From the NCBI GenBank assembly GCA_020247055.1, contig JADCJL010000172.1, forward strand, positions 22,524 to 86,523: 64,000 nt of DNA. Reading direction: 5' to 3'. The number at the start of each line of letters is the position of its first letter. Position 1 is the first letter of the stretch. The notes under the pieces are model-generated. The model saw only the letters and a list, made by a program, of their open reading frames with translations. It made no database searches and was not told the DNA's origin. This DNA is from Acidobacteriaceae bacterium (GTDB lineage Bacteria > Acidobacteriota > Terriglobia > Bryobacterales > Bryobacteraceae). Below are positions 36,464-46,892 of the stretch, one piece after another. The position numbers and the translations under genes are program-made.

Positions 36464-38785
36464 CTACAGTCCAGTAATGTAGGCCCGGGCCTCCGCCGCC
36501 CCGCACCGGATCAGAAATACGTTGTCCACGTCCCGTCCCGGTCCCAGGCGCACCGTCACCCGCACCAGCCCCGGCGCCAGTTGCGGCCGCCGCTGCACCT
36601 CCACTACCGCGCCCCCGCCCTCTTCCACAATCACCCGCGGCTCCTCGCTTATCGCCGCCACCCCAATCGCGTCTGTCGTCACAAACCACAGATCCAGAGT
36701 CGAACCCGCCTCGGCCTCGGCTGTTGGATAGGGCAGAAAGGTGATGTTGGCCGCCTCCGGCCGCGGCACCCCGTACCAATAAGGAATCCGGATTACCTCC
36801 TCTCCGCTCTCCGCTCGGCGAATCAGGAGCCGGCCAAAATGCGCCCCCGCCCCCAACCCGCCCGGCCAACTCAGCCGCAGCCGCGTCGCGCTGCCCGCCG
36901 CCAGATCAAACTCGGCCGGCTCCACCACCGGAACGCCTCCCTGGCCCGACTCCACGACCGCCGTGAAGCGCCCCGCCTCCTGGCCGATGTGCTCGATGGC
37001 GATCTCCGCCGCCCCCGGACCGCCGGCGCCGCCCGTGCCCAGGCTCAGCACCGCAGGCTCCGCCGTCAGCGGACTATCCAACGCCCGCAGCAGATCCAGC
37101 CGTCCCGCCCCTACCCGCTGCGGCACGTCCTCGGTATCGTCCAGCCTCCCGGCCGGCGCCGTCGCGTTGATCAGCAGCGATCGGTACTGCCGGGCGCGCA
37201 AGCCCGGTCTCGCCTGCTTGAGAACGGCGTAGGCCCCCGCTACGAGCGGCGCAGAAAAGCTCGTCCCCTGCATAATCCGATACCCGCTCGGGTCATAGAC
37301 CGCCCCTCGCGGCTCCGCCGTCCCCGCCGCCGTGGCCAAAAACTGCCCCACCGCCACCAGATCCGGCGCAATCCGCCCTTCAATCGTCGGCCCGCGCGAG
37401 GAAAACCCGCTCAAAGGCGTCCCCGGCAAGGGAAACGCCACCGTCGGGAAAAAGCTCAGCCGCACCGCAGTATCCGGAACCTCCTGCAGCCGCCGCTTCA
37501 ACCAGAGACCGTTCGCAAAGCCCACCATCAAGGCCGGCAGCCGGGCGTCGCCCACCCCCATGGGGAACGGATCAGGGTCCAGGCCATGTGTGTACACCAC
37601 CGCCGCTATCGCCCCCGCCGCCTCGGCATTTTTCAGCTTCTCACTAAACAGGCAGGTCCCCCGCAGAATCAGTACCACCGCCCCGCGCAAAGCGTCTCCC
37701 GCCAGCGGTCCGCAAGCCAGGCCCGAAGGGTCCGTCACGCTCACATCCACCAGCCGGCCCGGCACCGGCTCCCGCGGCCGCGCCCCGCTCGAGGCGACCG
37801 CCACCAGGTTCTCTCCCCCTTCAATGGACACGGCCTCAGCAAACGCCCGGTTGTTCCGGATCGCCCCCACGGCGATCCCCACCCCGGCCACCGTCGGCGA
37901 ATCCACCGAAGCGATATCCGGCCCCTCATTGCCCCCCGCCTTCACCACCATCACCCCTCTCTCCACCGCCCGCTGAATCGCCTCCGCCAGCGGATCAATC
38001 TCCTCTCGCATCGGCGGAAACAGCCCCAGGCTCAGGTTCACCACGTCCATTCCGTCCGCCACCGCATCATCCAAAGCCTGCAGCAGCGCGGCTGAGCTCC
38101 CTCGACTTCCCTCCACCCCGCCAAACACCCGGTACGCCCCCAGCCACGCTCCCGGCGCCGCCCCCGCCATCTCCCCGTACGGACTACGCACCCGCGCCCC
38201 CGCCGCGACCATCGCCACCGCCGTCCCGTGCCCCGCGCCATCGACGATCGACTCCGGCGTCCGGTTCAGCGCATCGTAGCTCCGCTGCACAATCACCTTG
38301 CCGTTGGTTGCCTCCCGGAAGGCCTCGTTCGATACCTTCGGAAACCCCTCGGGCGCCTGCATCCCTTCCCCCAGAAACGCGGGGTGCCGGGCGTCGATAC
38401 CCGTATCGAGAATCCCGATCTTGATGCCCGCCCCCGCCCTTCCCGCCTCCGGCAGCCGCTCCCAAGCCGCCCGAATCTGGTGCAGCTCCACCGCCCGGTC
38501 CAGACTCGTCCGCAGCTCCACCACCGGCGTCACCCGCCGCACCCCCGCCATCCGCCCCAACTCCTCGCCCGCCGCCGACTCCACCACCAGCGCGTTCGCC
38601 ACCACCTGCACCCGGCTCCGCACCCGGTGCCGCGTCCCCATCGCCCGCGCCACCCGGTCCTGCGCCGCCCGCCGCGCCGCCACCGTCGCCCGCGGCCCCT
38701 CCGTCAGTTCGACGATGTACAAATTGGGAATAATCTGCGCCCCCGCCAGGGCGGGCAACAGCCAGATCATCAGGAAACGCAGCAT
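36464..38785 (-). CDS. S8 family serine peptidase (subtilase) with PA-like insert, secreted
   Basis: Asp IGILDTGIDARHPAF, His GHGTAVAMVAAG, Ser GTSFSAPLVAGAYAV; PA-like GAVVLILRGTCLFSEKLKNAEAAGAIAAVVY. Confidence 0.88.
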   Translation of the reverse strand: MLRFLMIWLLPALAGAQIIPNLYIVELTEGPRATVAARRAAQDRVARAMGTRHRVRSRVQVVANALVVESAAGEELGRMAGVRRVTPVVELRTSLDRAVELHQIRAAWERLPEAGRAGAGIKIGILDTGIDARHPAFLGEGMQAPEGFPKVSNEAFREATNGKVIVQRSYDALNRTPESIVDGAGHGTAVAMVAAGARVRSPYGEMAGAAPGAWLGAYRVFGGVEGSRGSSAALLQALDDAVADGMDVVNLSLGLFPPMREEIDPLAEAIQRAVERGVMVVKAGGNEGPDIASVDSPTVAGVGIAVGAIRNNRAFAEAVSIEGGENLVAVASSGARPREPVPGRLVDVSVTDPSGLACGPLAGDALRGAVVLILRGTCLFSEKLKNAEAAGAIAAVVYTHGLDPDPFPMGVGDARLPALMVGFANGLWLKRRLQEVPDTAVRLSFFPTVAFPLPGTPLSGFSSRGPTIEGRIAPDLVAVGQFLATAAGTAEPRGAVYDPSGYRIMQGTSFSAPLVAGAYAVLKQARPGLRARQYRSLLINATAPAGRLDDTEDVPQRVGAGRLDLLRALDSPLTAEPAVLSLGTGGAGGPGAAEIAIEHIGQEAGRFTAVVESGQGGVPVVEPAEFDLAAGSATRLRLSWPGGLGAGAHFGRLLIRRAESGEEVIRIPYWYGVPRPEAANITFLPYPTAEAEAGSTLDLWFVTTDAIGVAAISEEPRVIVEEGGGAVVEVQRRPQLAPGLVRVTVRLGPGRDVDNVFLIRCGAAEARAYITGL

Positions 38786-38795
38786 TCCTACTCCT

Positions 38796-41700
38796 CTAGC
38801 GAACCGGCAGCGAGGCCGTCTTCGCAGCGACTCCATTCATAGTAATCACAACCGGCTGAATCCCCGCCGGCGCGTCCGTGGGGACCAGCGCGTTCACCTG
38901 ATACAAACCCACAAATCCCGGCGCCAGACCCGCGAACAGTACCGTCGCACTCCGTCCCCCAATCGTCACCTGCGGCGCAATCCGGCAACTCGCCAGCGGC
39001 GAGGACGGCGCCGCCTCCCCCGTCGCCGGCTGATTGTCCACCGGCCCCAAGCCGTTGGCGTACATCTGCACCACCTCGCCCCGGGTCGCCGGCGCCGCAC
39101 CCGTCACCAACTGAAACCCCTGGTTCAACGCCGCAATCAGCTGCCGTCCGCTTCCGGCGTCCGTGTACTCAAAAAATGCCGGCGATACCTCGTTCAGCGG
39201 CACCGTCAATCGCGCACTCGAATAATCCCCGTTGCTGACCTTCAACTGGACCTGCGATTGCCCCGCCAACTCCCACGGCACCTGCACGTTAATCTGCCCC
39301 GGACTGACGAACGAAATCACCCCCGGGAAGCTCCGGTTCGTCTGTCCCGGCACGTCAAACCCCACGCTCACCCCGGCCAGCGACAGCGGCAGATAGTTCG
39401 TCCCAAACACCCGCGTCTGGTCGGTGAACGAAGCCCCGAACAGCGAGATGTAAGACCCCGGCGCCAGGCCGCGGCCCAACTCCCCGCTCGCCGCGTTCAC
39501 CACCCCATCGGCCCGCAGCGCCGGCTCCTGCACCACTCTCCCGGCAAAGAACACCTGCGGGTCTCCCCCGGCCAGCGGCTCCACCGAGAAGCGCTGGTCC
39601 CCCAGCGCCGCACCCATCGTCACCCGGGCTTCGGCTATCCCCAACTCATCCGTTGTCTCGGTCGCCTGCGTAATCGTGCCCCCGGTCTCGGCGCGGAAGC
39701 GCACCCGCAGATTCGCCACCGGCGCCCCGAACTGATCCACAAACTTCGCCGTCAGCCGGTGCTGCCGTCCCGGCGCCCGGGTGAAGCCGTCGCCCTCCAG
39801 GGCAAAGGCATTGAAGGCCACGTTATCGCTCACCACGTACAGATAGGGAATCCGGAGCGGCACCTCTCCCCCCTCGACGCGAATCACCCCCTCATACAAC
39901 CCCGCCCGCGGACGCGTGCCTTCCAAACGCAGCGTCACCGTCGCCTCCTGCCCCGCGCCTACCGTCACCGCCGCCGCGCTCACCGTCACCCGCGCATTGG
40001 CATCCGTGTCCCGCGGCGCCACCGTCAGCCGCAGATTCGCCGCTGCCGTGGCCTGATTCCGCAGCCGCAGCGTCCGCGTCACCGGGAACGGCGAGGCCGC
40101 CAGCACCTGCCCAAACGAGACCGTCGCCGGAACCGCCAGGACCGTGCTCCGCAGCGCGTTCGCCGCATCCAGCTTGCCCGCCCCCATCGCCGTCGCGCGC
40201 GCCTCCATCGCCCGCCCCTGATAGTCAAAATCCGTCAGCCGCGGATCCGCCGTGTTCACCACCGCCGACTTCAAACCCGCCGGCGCTAGCGCCGGGTTCC
40301 GCTGCTTCACCAGCGCCACCGCCCCGGCCACCATCGGCGTCGAAAAACTCGTCCCCTCCACGCTCCGGTACCGCGAAACATCGAACATATCCCCGTTCGG
40401 ATCGTAGTTCTGTGTCGCCGCGTACACATCGGTCCCCACCGCCACAATCTCCGGCTTCACCAGCGCATCGCCAATCGAAGGGCCCTGCGAACTGAAGATC
40501 GCCATCTCGTCCGCCGCGGCCGGCACGGCCCGCAGCGCGGCATCAAAACTAACCCGCGCTCCCCGGTTGGCCGCGACAAACTCCTTCAGCCGCAGCCCGT
40601 CCCGGTTACCGATCATCGCCAGCGGAATCGTCGTACCCTCCAGTCCCGTGGCGACAAACACCACGTTGCTGCTCGCCTGATAGACAATCACCCCCACCGC
40701 GCCCGCCCGCTGCGCGTTGGTCAGCTTCTGCAGAAAGGAACACCCGCCCCGGACCACCAGCGCCACGCTGTTGGTTAAGGCCCCGGTGCCCAGCGCACCG
40801 CATCCCTGCCCGTTCGTATCGAGCGTCGCGACATCCGTCACCGGCGCCGGATCCCGCCCCAGCCCCTGCGCCCCGTTGCCCAGCCGCGCGTCAATCTGCC
40901 GCAGGTTCGCCGGCCCGTTCTCCACCCGCACCGTCTGCACCAGAATCCGGCTGTTCGTCGTCGCGCCTACCGTTATCGCCGAAGGCGCGCTGCCCGGCGA
41001 AGCGATCGAGTTCCGCGCCGGCACCTGCGCGCCAAGGTCCCCGTCGTTGCCCGCGCTCGCCACCACGGTCATCCCGGCCCGCGTTGCGTTCTCTGCCGCC
41101 TCTACCTGCAGGTCGCACGCCGCCTGTCCCTGCTTGCCGCAAATCGTTCCCCGGTCGTTCGGGCTCCACACCGCCGCCTGCCCGAGCGACAGCGAAACAA
41201 TATCCATCCCGTCGGCCAGCGCCGCCTCCATCGCCCGGAGAACCGCGAAATCATCGGTGTAGTCATTGATACCGGGCGAACCAAACACCTTGTAATTGCC
41301 CAGGTATGCCTTCGGCGCCACCCCGGTCACTCGCCCGCCTGGTCCCTCAATCGGCCGCCCCGCCGCCAGCATCGCCGCCGCCGTGCCGTGGCCCACCCGG
41401 TCCCGCGGCGTTACATCGTCCGGGCGGGTATCGTCCGGAAAGCTGTACACCAGCAACTCGATAAAACTCCGCGCCGCAATCACCTTGGGGCTCGTGAAGT
41501 TACAAGCGGCGCCCGCACACCGGGGATAGCCCGGCGGCATCGTCAGTCCGGGATCCTGCAGCGCCGGATGCGTCTGGTCGATCCCCGAGTCGATGATCCC
41601 GATCTTCACCCCCGCCCCCGCACTGGTCTCTCCGCCGGCGATCGCCCACGCCGCCGGCACCCGCGCCAAGTCCGCCGCCGGCTGGTCCAGGCGCTTGTAG

Positions 41701-41978
41701 CGCCGCAGCCGCTGGACGTACTTCACCCCGGGCAGTTGACGCAGCGCGCCGGCCTGCTCTTCGGTCGCCTCCACGAACATCGCGTTCACGAGGGTCTCCG
41801 TTGTCCCGATCTCCCGCACGCGCATCCGGCTGAAGTTCCGCCGGATGCCGTTCTGCGCCTCCACTACCCGCGTCCGCCCCGTCCGGACGACTGCGAGCGG
41901 AGACTCTTCGAGCACCACGGCATAGCGCTCCCCGGCAAAAGCGGCGGCGCCGGCGGCCAATAGGATCAGCAATCTCAT
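38796..41978 (-). CDS. S8 family serine peptidase (subtilase), PA-like insert, C-terminal Solibacter-type (TIGR03437-like) domain
   Basis: Asp IGIIDSGIDQTHPAL, His GHGTAAAMLAAG, Ser GTSFSTPMVAGAVAL; C-terminus RGLAPGSYISLFGASFTD...VSPGQINVQVPWELAG...GEVVQMYANGLGPVDNQP. Confidence 0.88.
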   Translation of the reverse strand: MRLLILLAAGAAAFAGERYAVVLEESPLAVVRTGRTRVVEAQNGIRRNFSRMRVREIGTTETLVNAMFVEATEEQAGALRQLPGVKYVQRLRRYKRLDQPAADLARVPAAWAIAGGETSAGAGVKIGIIDSGIDQTHPALQDPGLTMPPGYPRCAGAACNFTSPKVIAARSFIELLVYSFPDDTRPDDVTPRDRVGHGTAAAMLAAGRPIEGPGGRVTGVAPKAYLGNYKVFGSPGINDYTDDFAVLRAMEAALADGMDIVSLSLGQAAVWSPNDRGTICGKQGQAACDLQVEAAENATRAGMTVVASAGNDGDLGAQVPARNSIASPGSAPSAITVGATTNSRILVQTVRVENGPANLRQIDARLGNGAQGLGRDPAPVTDVATLDTNGQGCGALGTGALTNSVALVVRGGCSFLQKLTNAQRAGAVGVIVYQASSNVVFVATGLEGTTIPLAMIGNRDGLRLKEFVAANRGARVSFDAALRAVPAAADEMAIFSSQGPSIGDALVKPEIVAVGTDVYAATQNYDPNGDMFDVSRYRSVEGTSFSTPMVAGAVALVKQRNPALAPAGLKSAVVNTADPRLTDFDYQGRAMEARATAMGAGKLDAANALRSTVLAVPATVSFGQVLAASPFPVTRTLRLRNQATAAANLRLTVAPRDTDANARVTVSAAAVTVGAGQEATVTLRLEGTRPRAGLYEGVIRVEGGEVPLRIPYLYVVSDNVAFNAFALEGDGFTRAPGRQHRLTAKFVDQFGAPVANLRVRFRAETGGTITQATETTDELGIAEARVTMGAALGDQRFSVEPLAGGDPQVFFAGRVVQEPALRADGVVNAASGELGRGLAPGSYISLFGASFTDQTRVFGTNYLPLSLAGVSVGFDVPGQTNRSFPGVISFVSPGQINVQVPWELAGQSQVQLKVSNGDYSSARLTVPLNEVSPAFFEYTDAGSGRQLIAALNQGFQLVTGAAPATRGEVVQMYANGLGPVDNQPATGEAAPSSPLASCRIAPQVTIGGRSATVLFAGLAPGFVGLYQVNALVPTDAPAGIQPVVITMNGVAAKTASLPVR

Positions 41979-42052
41979 AGCATCCTCGACGCTTCCCACG
42001 TACCATTCGTTTCAAAACCCCGTGTTATCATAGCGTTTAGGAGTTCATCGAT

Positions 42053-42295
42053 ATGGCCGCAAAACCCGCATTCGCTACTGGCGCACAAGTAGAACATCCC
42101 AAATTCGGCCTCGGCAGCGTGGTCCTGTGCACGGAAGAGCACATCACAATCAAGTTCGACGATAATGGGGAAAAGAAGTTTGTCCTCTCCATCGTCCTGC
42201 CGAACCTCACCAAATCGAACCGGACCCCTCCCCCGGAAAAGAAACGCGCCGCGCGCAAGAAGGCCGCTCCCGCCGTCGCCGCCGCGGGCGAATAG
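42053..42295 (+). CDS. Small hypothetical protein (DUF3553/UvrD C-terminal-like fold) with basic tail
   Basis: FATGAQVEHPKFGLGSVVLCTEEHITIKFDDNGEKKFVLSIV. Confidence 0.65.
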   Translation: MAAKPAFATGAQVEHPKFGLGSVVLCTEEHITIKFDDNGEKKFVLSIVLPNLTKSNRTPPPEKKRAARKKAAPAVAAAGE

Positions 42296-42296
42296 C

Positions 42297-43604
42297 TCAC
42301 TTCCCGATACAAAAGGTGGAGAAGATCCGGTTGAGGATGTCATCCGCCGTGGTCGCCCCAGTGATGGCGTCCAACCCGCGCAGCGCTTCGTAGAGGTCGA
42401 GCAGCAGCATCTCGTGTGGAATGGCCAACGCCGTTGCTTCCCGCGCCTTTCTGAGCGCCTCTGCGGTGGCCCGGAAAAGCTCGGCCTGCCGCAGTGAGGT
42501 AACAAACGGCAGCTCCAGATCCTCCGCCGTGCCGTGGCCTACCGCGGCCAGAATCGCCTCCCGCAGCGCCTCTACCCCCTCCCCCGTCCGCGCTGATACC
42601 CGCAGCCCCTCCCGCTCCGCGCCCGCCGGCAGATCGGCCTTGTTGAGGACCACCAGATACCGCCCCTGCCGCTCCGCCCGCTCGAGAATCTGCTCATCCT
42701 CCGCGCTCACCGCCACGCTGCCGTCCAGCACTACCATCGTCAGGTCCGCATCCGCCATCGCCTGTAGGCTCCGCTCAATCCCCAGCGTCTCCACGCGGTC
42801 CTGCCCCTCCCGGATTCCCGCCGTATCGACAAACCGCACCGGCAGCCCCCCCAAACTTGCCGTCTCCGCCACCAGATCCCGCGTCGTACCGGGAATCTCG
42901 GTCACAATCGCCCGGTCCTGTTCGAGCAGCCGGTTGAACAGCGAACTCTTACCCACGTTCGGCCGTCCGACAATCGCCAGCGTCACCCCGCCCTGCACGA
43001 GCCGCCCGTAGGCGAAGCTCCGCGCCAGACGCTCCGTTTCGGCCGCAATCGGCGCCAGACGCCGCAGGATCTCTCCGGCTGGCGCCACGCTCACATCGTC
43101 CTCGGCAAAGTCGATCCCCGCCTCGAGCAGCGCAATCAGTTCGAGCAACTGTTCCTTTACCGGCCGCACCACCCGCGCTACCGATCCTTCCACCTGCCGC
43201 GCCGCCACCCGCGCCTGGTACAGCGTTTCGGCGTGGATCAGATCCCGCACCGCCTCGGCCTGCGGCAGATCAAGCCGGCCGTGCAGCATCGCCCGCAGCG
43301 TAAATTCGCCTGGCCGCGCCAGGCGCGCCCCCGCCGCGACACACTGCCCCACCGTATGGCTCAAAATCACCGGCGCTCCGTGGCAGGAGATCTCCACCAC
43401 ATCCTCACCCGTATACGAGTGCGGCGCGGCGAAATAGGTAACCAGAACCGGGTCTACCAGCTTGCGCAGCGTCGCCACCCGCGCCGGCCCCAGCGCCGCT
43501 CCCAACACCCGCTCCGCCACCACCCGGGCGTCTGCCCCCGATAGACGCACCACCCCGATGCCGCCTCGCCCCGGAGGCGTTGCTACGGCAACAATCGTCT
43601 CCAC
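42297..43604 (-). CDS. mnmE: tRNA modification GTPase MnmE
   Basis: [32 protein letters not shown]-terminal FCIGK; GTG start at 43604 chosen. Confidence 0.95.
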   Translation of the reverse strand: METIVAVATPPGRGGIGVVRLSGADARVVAERVLGAALGPARVATLRKLVDPVLVTYFAAPHSYTGEDVVEISCHGAPVILSHTVGQCVAAGARLARPGEFTLRAMLHGRLDLPQAEAVRDLIHAETLYQARVAARQVEGSVARVVRPVKEQLLELIALLEAGIDFAEDDVSVAPAGEILRRLAPIAAETERLARSFAYGRLVQGGVTLAIVGRPNVGKSSLFNRLLEQDRAIVTEIPGTTRDLVAETASLGGLPVRFVDTAGIREGQDRVETLGIERSLQAMADADLTMVVLDGSVAVSAEDEQILERAERQGRYLVVLNKADLPAGAEREGLRVSARTGEGVEALREAILAAVGHGTAEDLELPFVTSLRQAELFRATAEALRKAREATALAIPHEMLLLDLYEALRGLDAITGATTADDILNRIFSTFCIGK

Positions 43605-43614
43605 CGCCGTCCCG

Positions 43615-44259
43615 CTACTCGTCCCGGCGCGGACGCGGACCGCGCCGCGGTCCCCGGTCCCGGCGGTCGCCCCGTTCCTCGCGGCTCCGCTCGGTCGGCG
43701 GGGCCCCAAACGGCCGCCGTGGCGGCGGCGCGGGCAGCAGCGGAATGTTCGGCTTCGGCTGTCCGGCCAGATAGATCACCACCTGCCGGCTCGGACCCGT
43801 CCCGAAGCTCTCACTCGTCAGCGTCGTCTCACTCCGCAGCGCCATGTGCACAATGCGCCGCTCCCGGGAGGTCATCGGCGAAAACCGGAAGGGCTCGCCC
43901 GTCTTCTTCACCCGCTCGGCCGCCGCCAGTGCGCTCAGCCGCAGCTCTTCCATCCGCAGCAGCCGGTAGTCGTTGGCGTCGAAACAGATCAGCGAATGCT
44001 CATCGGAGGGCACCCGCAGCAGCTCCAGTGTCAGGTGCTCGAGCGCCAGCATCAGCTCCGCCCGGTTCTCGAGCAGCATGTCCACATCCCGGCCGCTGAA
44101 CTTCACCATCAGATCCGGGTTCTCGATCTCCGGATGCAGACTCACCCCGGGCGTCACCGTGAAGCCGAGTTCCAGGCCCGCCTTCGCCACCAGATCACCC
44201 AGAAACTGTTCAATGCGCGGTCCGTACGTCTCTACCGTGTACTTGTTTGCGTCACTCAT
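43615..44259 (-). CDS. jag: Jag/KhpB-like KH-R3H RNA-binding protein
   Basis: R3H-like [35 protein letters not shown]; Arg-rich tail; between yidC and mnmE. Confidence 0.88.
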   Translation of the reverse strand: MSDANKYTVETYGPRIEQFLGDLVAKAGLELGFTVTPGVSLHPEIENPDLMVKFSGRDVDMLLENRAELMLALEHLTLELLRVPSDEHSLICFDANDYRLLRMEELRLSALAAAERVKKTGEPFRFSPMTSRERRIVHMALRSETTLTSESFGTGPSRQVVIYLAGQPKPNIPLLPAPPPRRPFGAPPTERSREERGDRRDRGPRRGPRPRRDE

Positions 44260-44268
44260 CGGCGTAGG

Positions 44269-45978
44269 CTACTTACCCTTCTTTTTCGGGGCGGCCGGCG
44301 CCGCCGTCACTCCCGTCGACGGGGTCAACTGATTGAAAAACAGCTGCTGCACGATCCCGACCACGTTTCCGGTAAGCCAGTATAACACCAGCCCGCTCGA
44401 CGCATTCCAGAACAGAAACGCCATCATCACCGGCATCATGAACATCATCATCCGCTGCTGCGCCGGGTCGCCCCCGGTCGAAGGCGTCATCTTCTGCAGA
44501 TAGATCTGCGAGCCCAGCATCAACAACGGCAGAATCCGCAGCGCAATGGTCTCCGGCCGCGACAGGTCCGTTACCCACAGCCACTCGGCGCCCCGTAGTT
44601 CGGTCGCCACCGACAGCACTTTATAAAACCCAATGAAGAACGGGAACTGCAGCAGCAGCGGCACGCAGCCGCCCGCCGGGTTTACATTGTTCTTCTTGTA
44701 GAGATCCATGATCTCGGTATTCTTCTCGTTCGCCCGCGGATCGTTCAGGCCCACGCCTTTATACCGGTCGTTGATCGCCTGAATCTGCGGCTGCAGCAGG
44801 GCCATCTTCTTCATGCTCTTCATACTGCTGAGCTTGAGCGGCACCAGCGCGACGTTGATCAGCACGGTCACGGCCACAATCGCCCAACCCCAGTTGCCGG
44901 CCGTGTAAGCCTGCACCCAGCGCAGCATCGCGAACAGCGGCCGCGCGATCCAGCCGAACCAGCCCCAGTCCACCACCGATTCCAGGCGCGGGTCGGTCGA
45001 CTTCAGCAATTCCAGGTCCTTCGGGCCCACAAAAAGACCGAACTCGTTCCGCCCGGCGGTGCCCACCGCGGCCCCCACAAACGGCAAAAACTCCTTCGAG
45101 CCGGCCGGGTAGGGCAGCTTGTCGGTAAAGGTCTTGATCTCCATCGTCTGCCCGGCCTTGGGCAAGAACAGCGCCGCGAAGTAGGCGTCCTGGAGTCCGG
45201 CAAACCGGTAGTTCCCCGCGTTGGTCACCGGCCCGCTCTCGCCGGCCGCGCTCTCGAGCGTCGTCGGATAGTTCTCGTTCGGCTCCTGCCGTAGCGAAAA
45301 CTGCGCCGCGTAAGCCTTGTCCACGCTCTGATCGCCAAAACCGCCGCGCCAGGTGAGCAGATGGGACACCGGCGCGCCGTTCACGGTCACATCGCTCTCC
45401 ACCGCCGCCAGATAGCTCTTGGGCTCGAAGCGGAACCGCTTCCGAGCCGAAACCTTGCCGTCCGAGTAGGTGAAGCTGATCGACCGCCCGTCGGCGCCCT
45501 TCTCGATGGCGAACAGTGCCTTATTGAGATCGGTCGGCGCCGCTTGGTCCTTCATGTCGTAGGAGAACGGACGCAACCCGATCAGCGTCGTGTTCTCCGG
45601 CGAAACCAGGTCGAGCGGCCTGCCCGTGTTGTCCTTAAAGCCTTTCAGAACCCAGCTCAGCACCACCGCGCCCCGGTTGGCGAATTGGATGCGATACAGG
45701 TCCGTATCGACAAAGGGAAACTCCTCCCGCGTGGCCGCCGCCGCCTCGGGCGCCTTCGCTTCGGCGGGCGCCCCGTCGGCCGGCTTCGCCGCGGGAGTGG
45801 CTGCCGCCGGCGCCGCCGGCTTGGCTGGCGCGGGGGCCTCCCTCTTCGCCACCGGCGGCGGACTCGGCGGCTTGGGCAGCAGGTATTGGGAGGCGAAAAT
45901 TACCACCCCCATCAGCACGAAGGCCAGCAGCAGCCGCTGCTCCATCGAAAGTTCTTTCTTCGGGTTCGGGTCAGCCAT
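44269..45978 (-). CDS. yidC: Membrane protein insertase YidC
   Basis: SSMKSMKKMALLQPQIQAINDRYK, NPAGGCVPLLLQFPFFIGFYKVLSVATELRGAEWLWVTDLS. Confidence 0.97.
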   Translation of the reverse strand: MADPNPKKELSMEQRLLLAFVLMGVVIFASQYLLPKPPSPPPVAKREAPAPAKPAAPAAATPAAKPADGAPAEAKAPEAAAATREEFPFVDTDLYRIQFANRGAVVLSWVLKGFKDNTGRPLDLVSPENTTLIGLRPFSYDMKDQAAPTDLNKALFAIEKGADGRSISFTYSDGKVSARKRFRFEPKSYLAAVESDVTVNGAPVSHLLTWRGGFGDQSVDKAYAAQFSLRQEPNENYPTTLESAAGESGPVTNAGNYRFAGLQDAYFAALFLPKAGQTMEIKTFTDKLPYPAGSKEFLPFVGAAVGTAGRNEFGLFVGPKDLELLKSTDPRLESVVDWGWFGWIARPLFAMLRWVQAYTAGNWGWAIVAVTVLINVALVPLKLSSMKSMKKMALLQPQIQAINDRYKGVGLNDPRANEKNTEIMDLYKKNNVNPAGGCVPLLLQFPFFIGFYKVLSVATELRGAEWLWVTDLSRPETIALRILPLLMLGSQIYLQKMTPSTGGDPAQQRMMMFMMPVMMAFLFWNASSGLVLYWLTGNVVGIVQQLFFNQLTPSTGVTAAPAAPKKKGK

Positions 45979-45987
45979 AGCGGTTAA

Positions 45988-46227
45988 TTATTTCGGAACG
46001 GGATCAACTCCGCCGGGGCAAAACGGATGGCAGCGGCCCAAGCGCCGCAAACCCAGCCAAACGCCGCGCGCGGCGCCAAACCGGGTAATCGCCTCCATCA
46101 TGTAGACGGAGCAGGTAGGATGAAATCGGCAAGCCGAAGGGAGCCAGGGCGAGATCCCCAGCTTGTACACACGCAGGGCGGCAACGCACAGCCCGGCCGG
46201 CGTCAGCCGGTTCACTACGCGTTGCAT
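45988..46227 (-). CDS. yidD: Membrane protein insertion efficiency factor YidD
   Basis: [35 protein letters not shown]. Confidence 0.95.
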   Translation of the reverse strand: MQRVVNRLTPAGLCVAALRVYKLGISPWLPSACRFHPTCSVYMMEAITRFGAARGVWLGLRRLGRCHPFCPGGVDPVPK

Positions 46228-46607
46228 CGGGCCAGCACCTTGTCCAGTTCGCGGGCCAGCACGGCAAAATCCGCCCCGTACACCGAACGGCGAGGATTCA
46301 GGACGATGTCACAGTCCGGCCGTACCCGGTCAATCCGCGCTCGTAGCAGTTCGCGCAGGCGGCGCCGGATCTTATTCCGCACCACCGCCTTGCCTACGGC
46401 ACGGGGAATCGTGATACCAAAACGAGGTCCATTCAGGCGGACCAACGCATCCGGTTCCTCACTACGATGCCGCAAGCAAAAAGCCACGAAATAGGTGCTC
46501 GGGTACCTCACCCCTTGATCATAAACCCGGCGAAACTCGCCGGGCTTCCGCAAGCGGTGGGCGGGGAGAGAACGGTTATTTGGCGGCGCGGACGGCGGGC
46601 TCGTCAC
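46215..46607 (-). CDS. rnpA: Ribonuclease P protein component; start uncertain (GTG 46607 used; ATG 46664 or TTG 46553 possible)
   Basis: [14 protein letters not shown]...[26 protein letters not shown]; 13-nt overlap with yidD. Confidence 0.9.
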   Translation of the reverse strand: MTSPPSAPPNNRSLPAHRLRKPGEFRRVYDQGVRYPSTYFVAFCLRHRSEEPDALVRLNGPRFGITIPRAVGKAVVRNKIRRRLRELLRARIDRVRPDCDIVLNPRRSVYGADFAVLARELDKVLARCNA

Positions 46608-46743
46608 TGACGGTGAGCTTCCAACGGCCCCGCGCGCGGCGGCGGGCCAGCACGGCACGGCCATTCTTGGTTTTCATGCGCTCGCGAAAGCCGTGCACCT
46701 TGGCACGCTTGCGATTGTTGGGCTGAAATGTACGCTTCGGCAT
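46576..46743 (-). CDS. rpmH: 50S ribosomal protein L34 (absent from the supplied ORF track)
   Basis: Own reverse-strand translation: [55 protein letters not shown], 55 aa. Confidence 0.95.
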   Translation of the reverse strand: MPKRTFQPNNRKRAKVHGFRERMKTKNGRAVLARRRARGRWKLTVSDEPAVRAAK

Positions 46744-46800
46744 TGTCTTTTAGATTCCTATAGGCACAAGCGCACCACAGCACACCCTGCCCGATCTTTC

Positions 46801-46829
46801 AGTATAAGCCCTCGGCCCCCCGGGCGCAA
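46801..46829 (-). promoter_or_regulatory. Candidate promoter of rpmH-rnpA-yidD-yidC cluster
   Basis: On minus strand TTGCGC, 17-nt spacer, TATACT (46829 to 46801). Confidence 0.6.
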
Positions 46830-46892
46830 CCGAACGTCCGCCTGTCCTCTGGCCTCACCACTGCTCTTGCCGTATCGTACTCTTCTGGTATC

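Noticed and set aside
38298-40289. 663-aa plus-strand ORF across the two subtilases
   Set aside because: Arg/His/Pro-rich shadow of two genes with intact catalytic motifs
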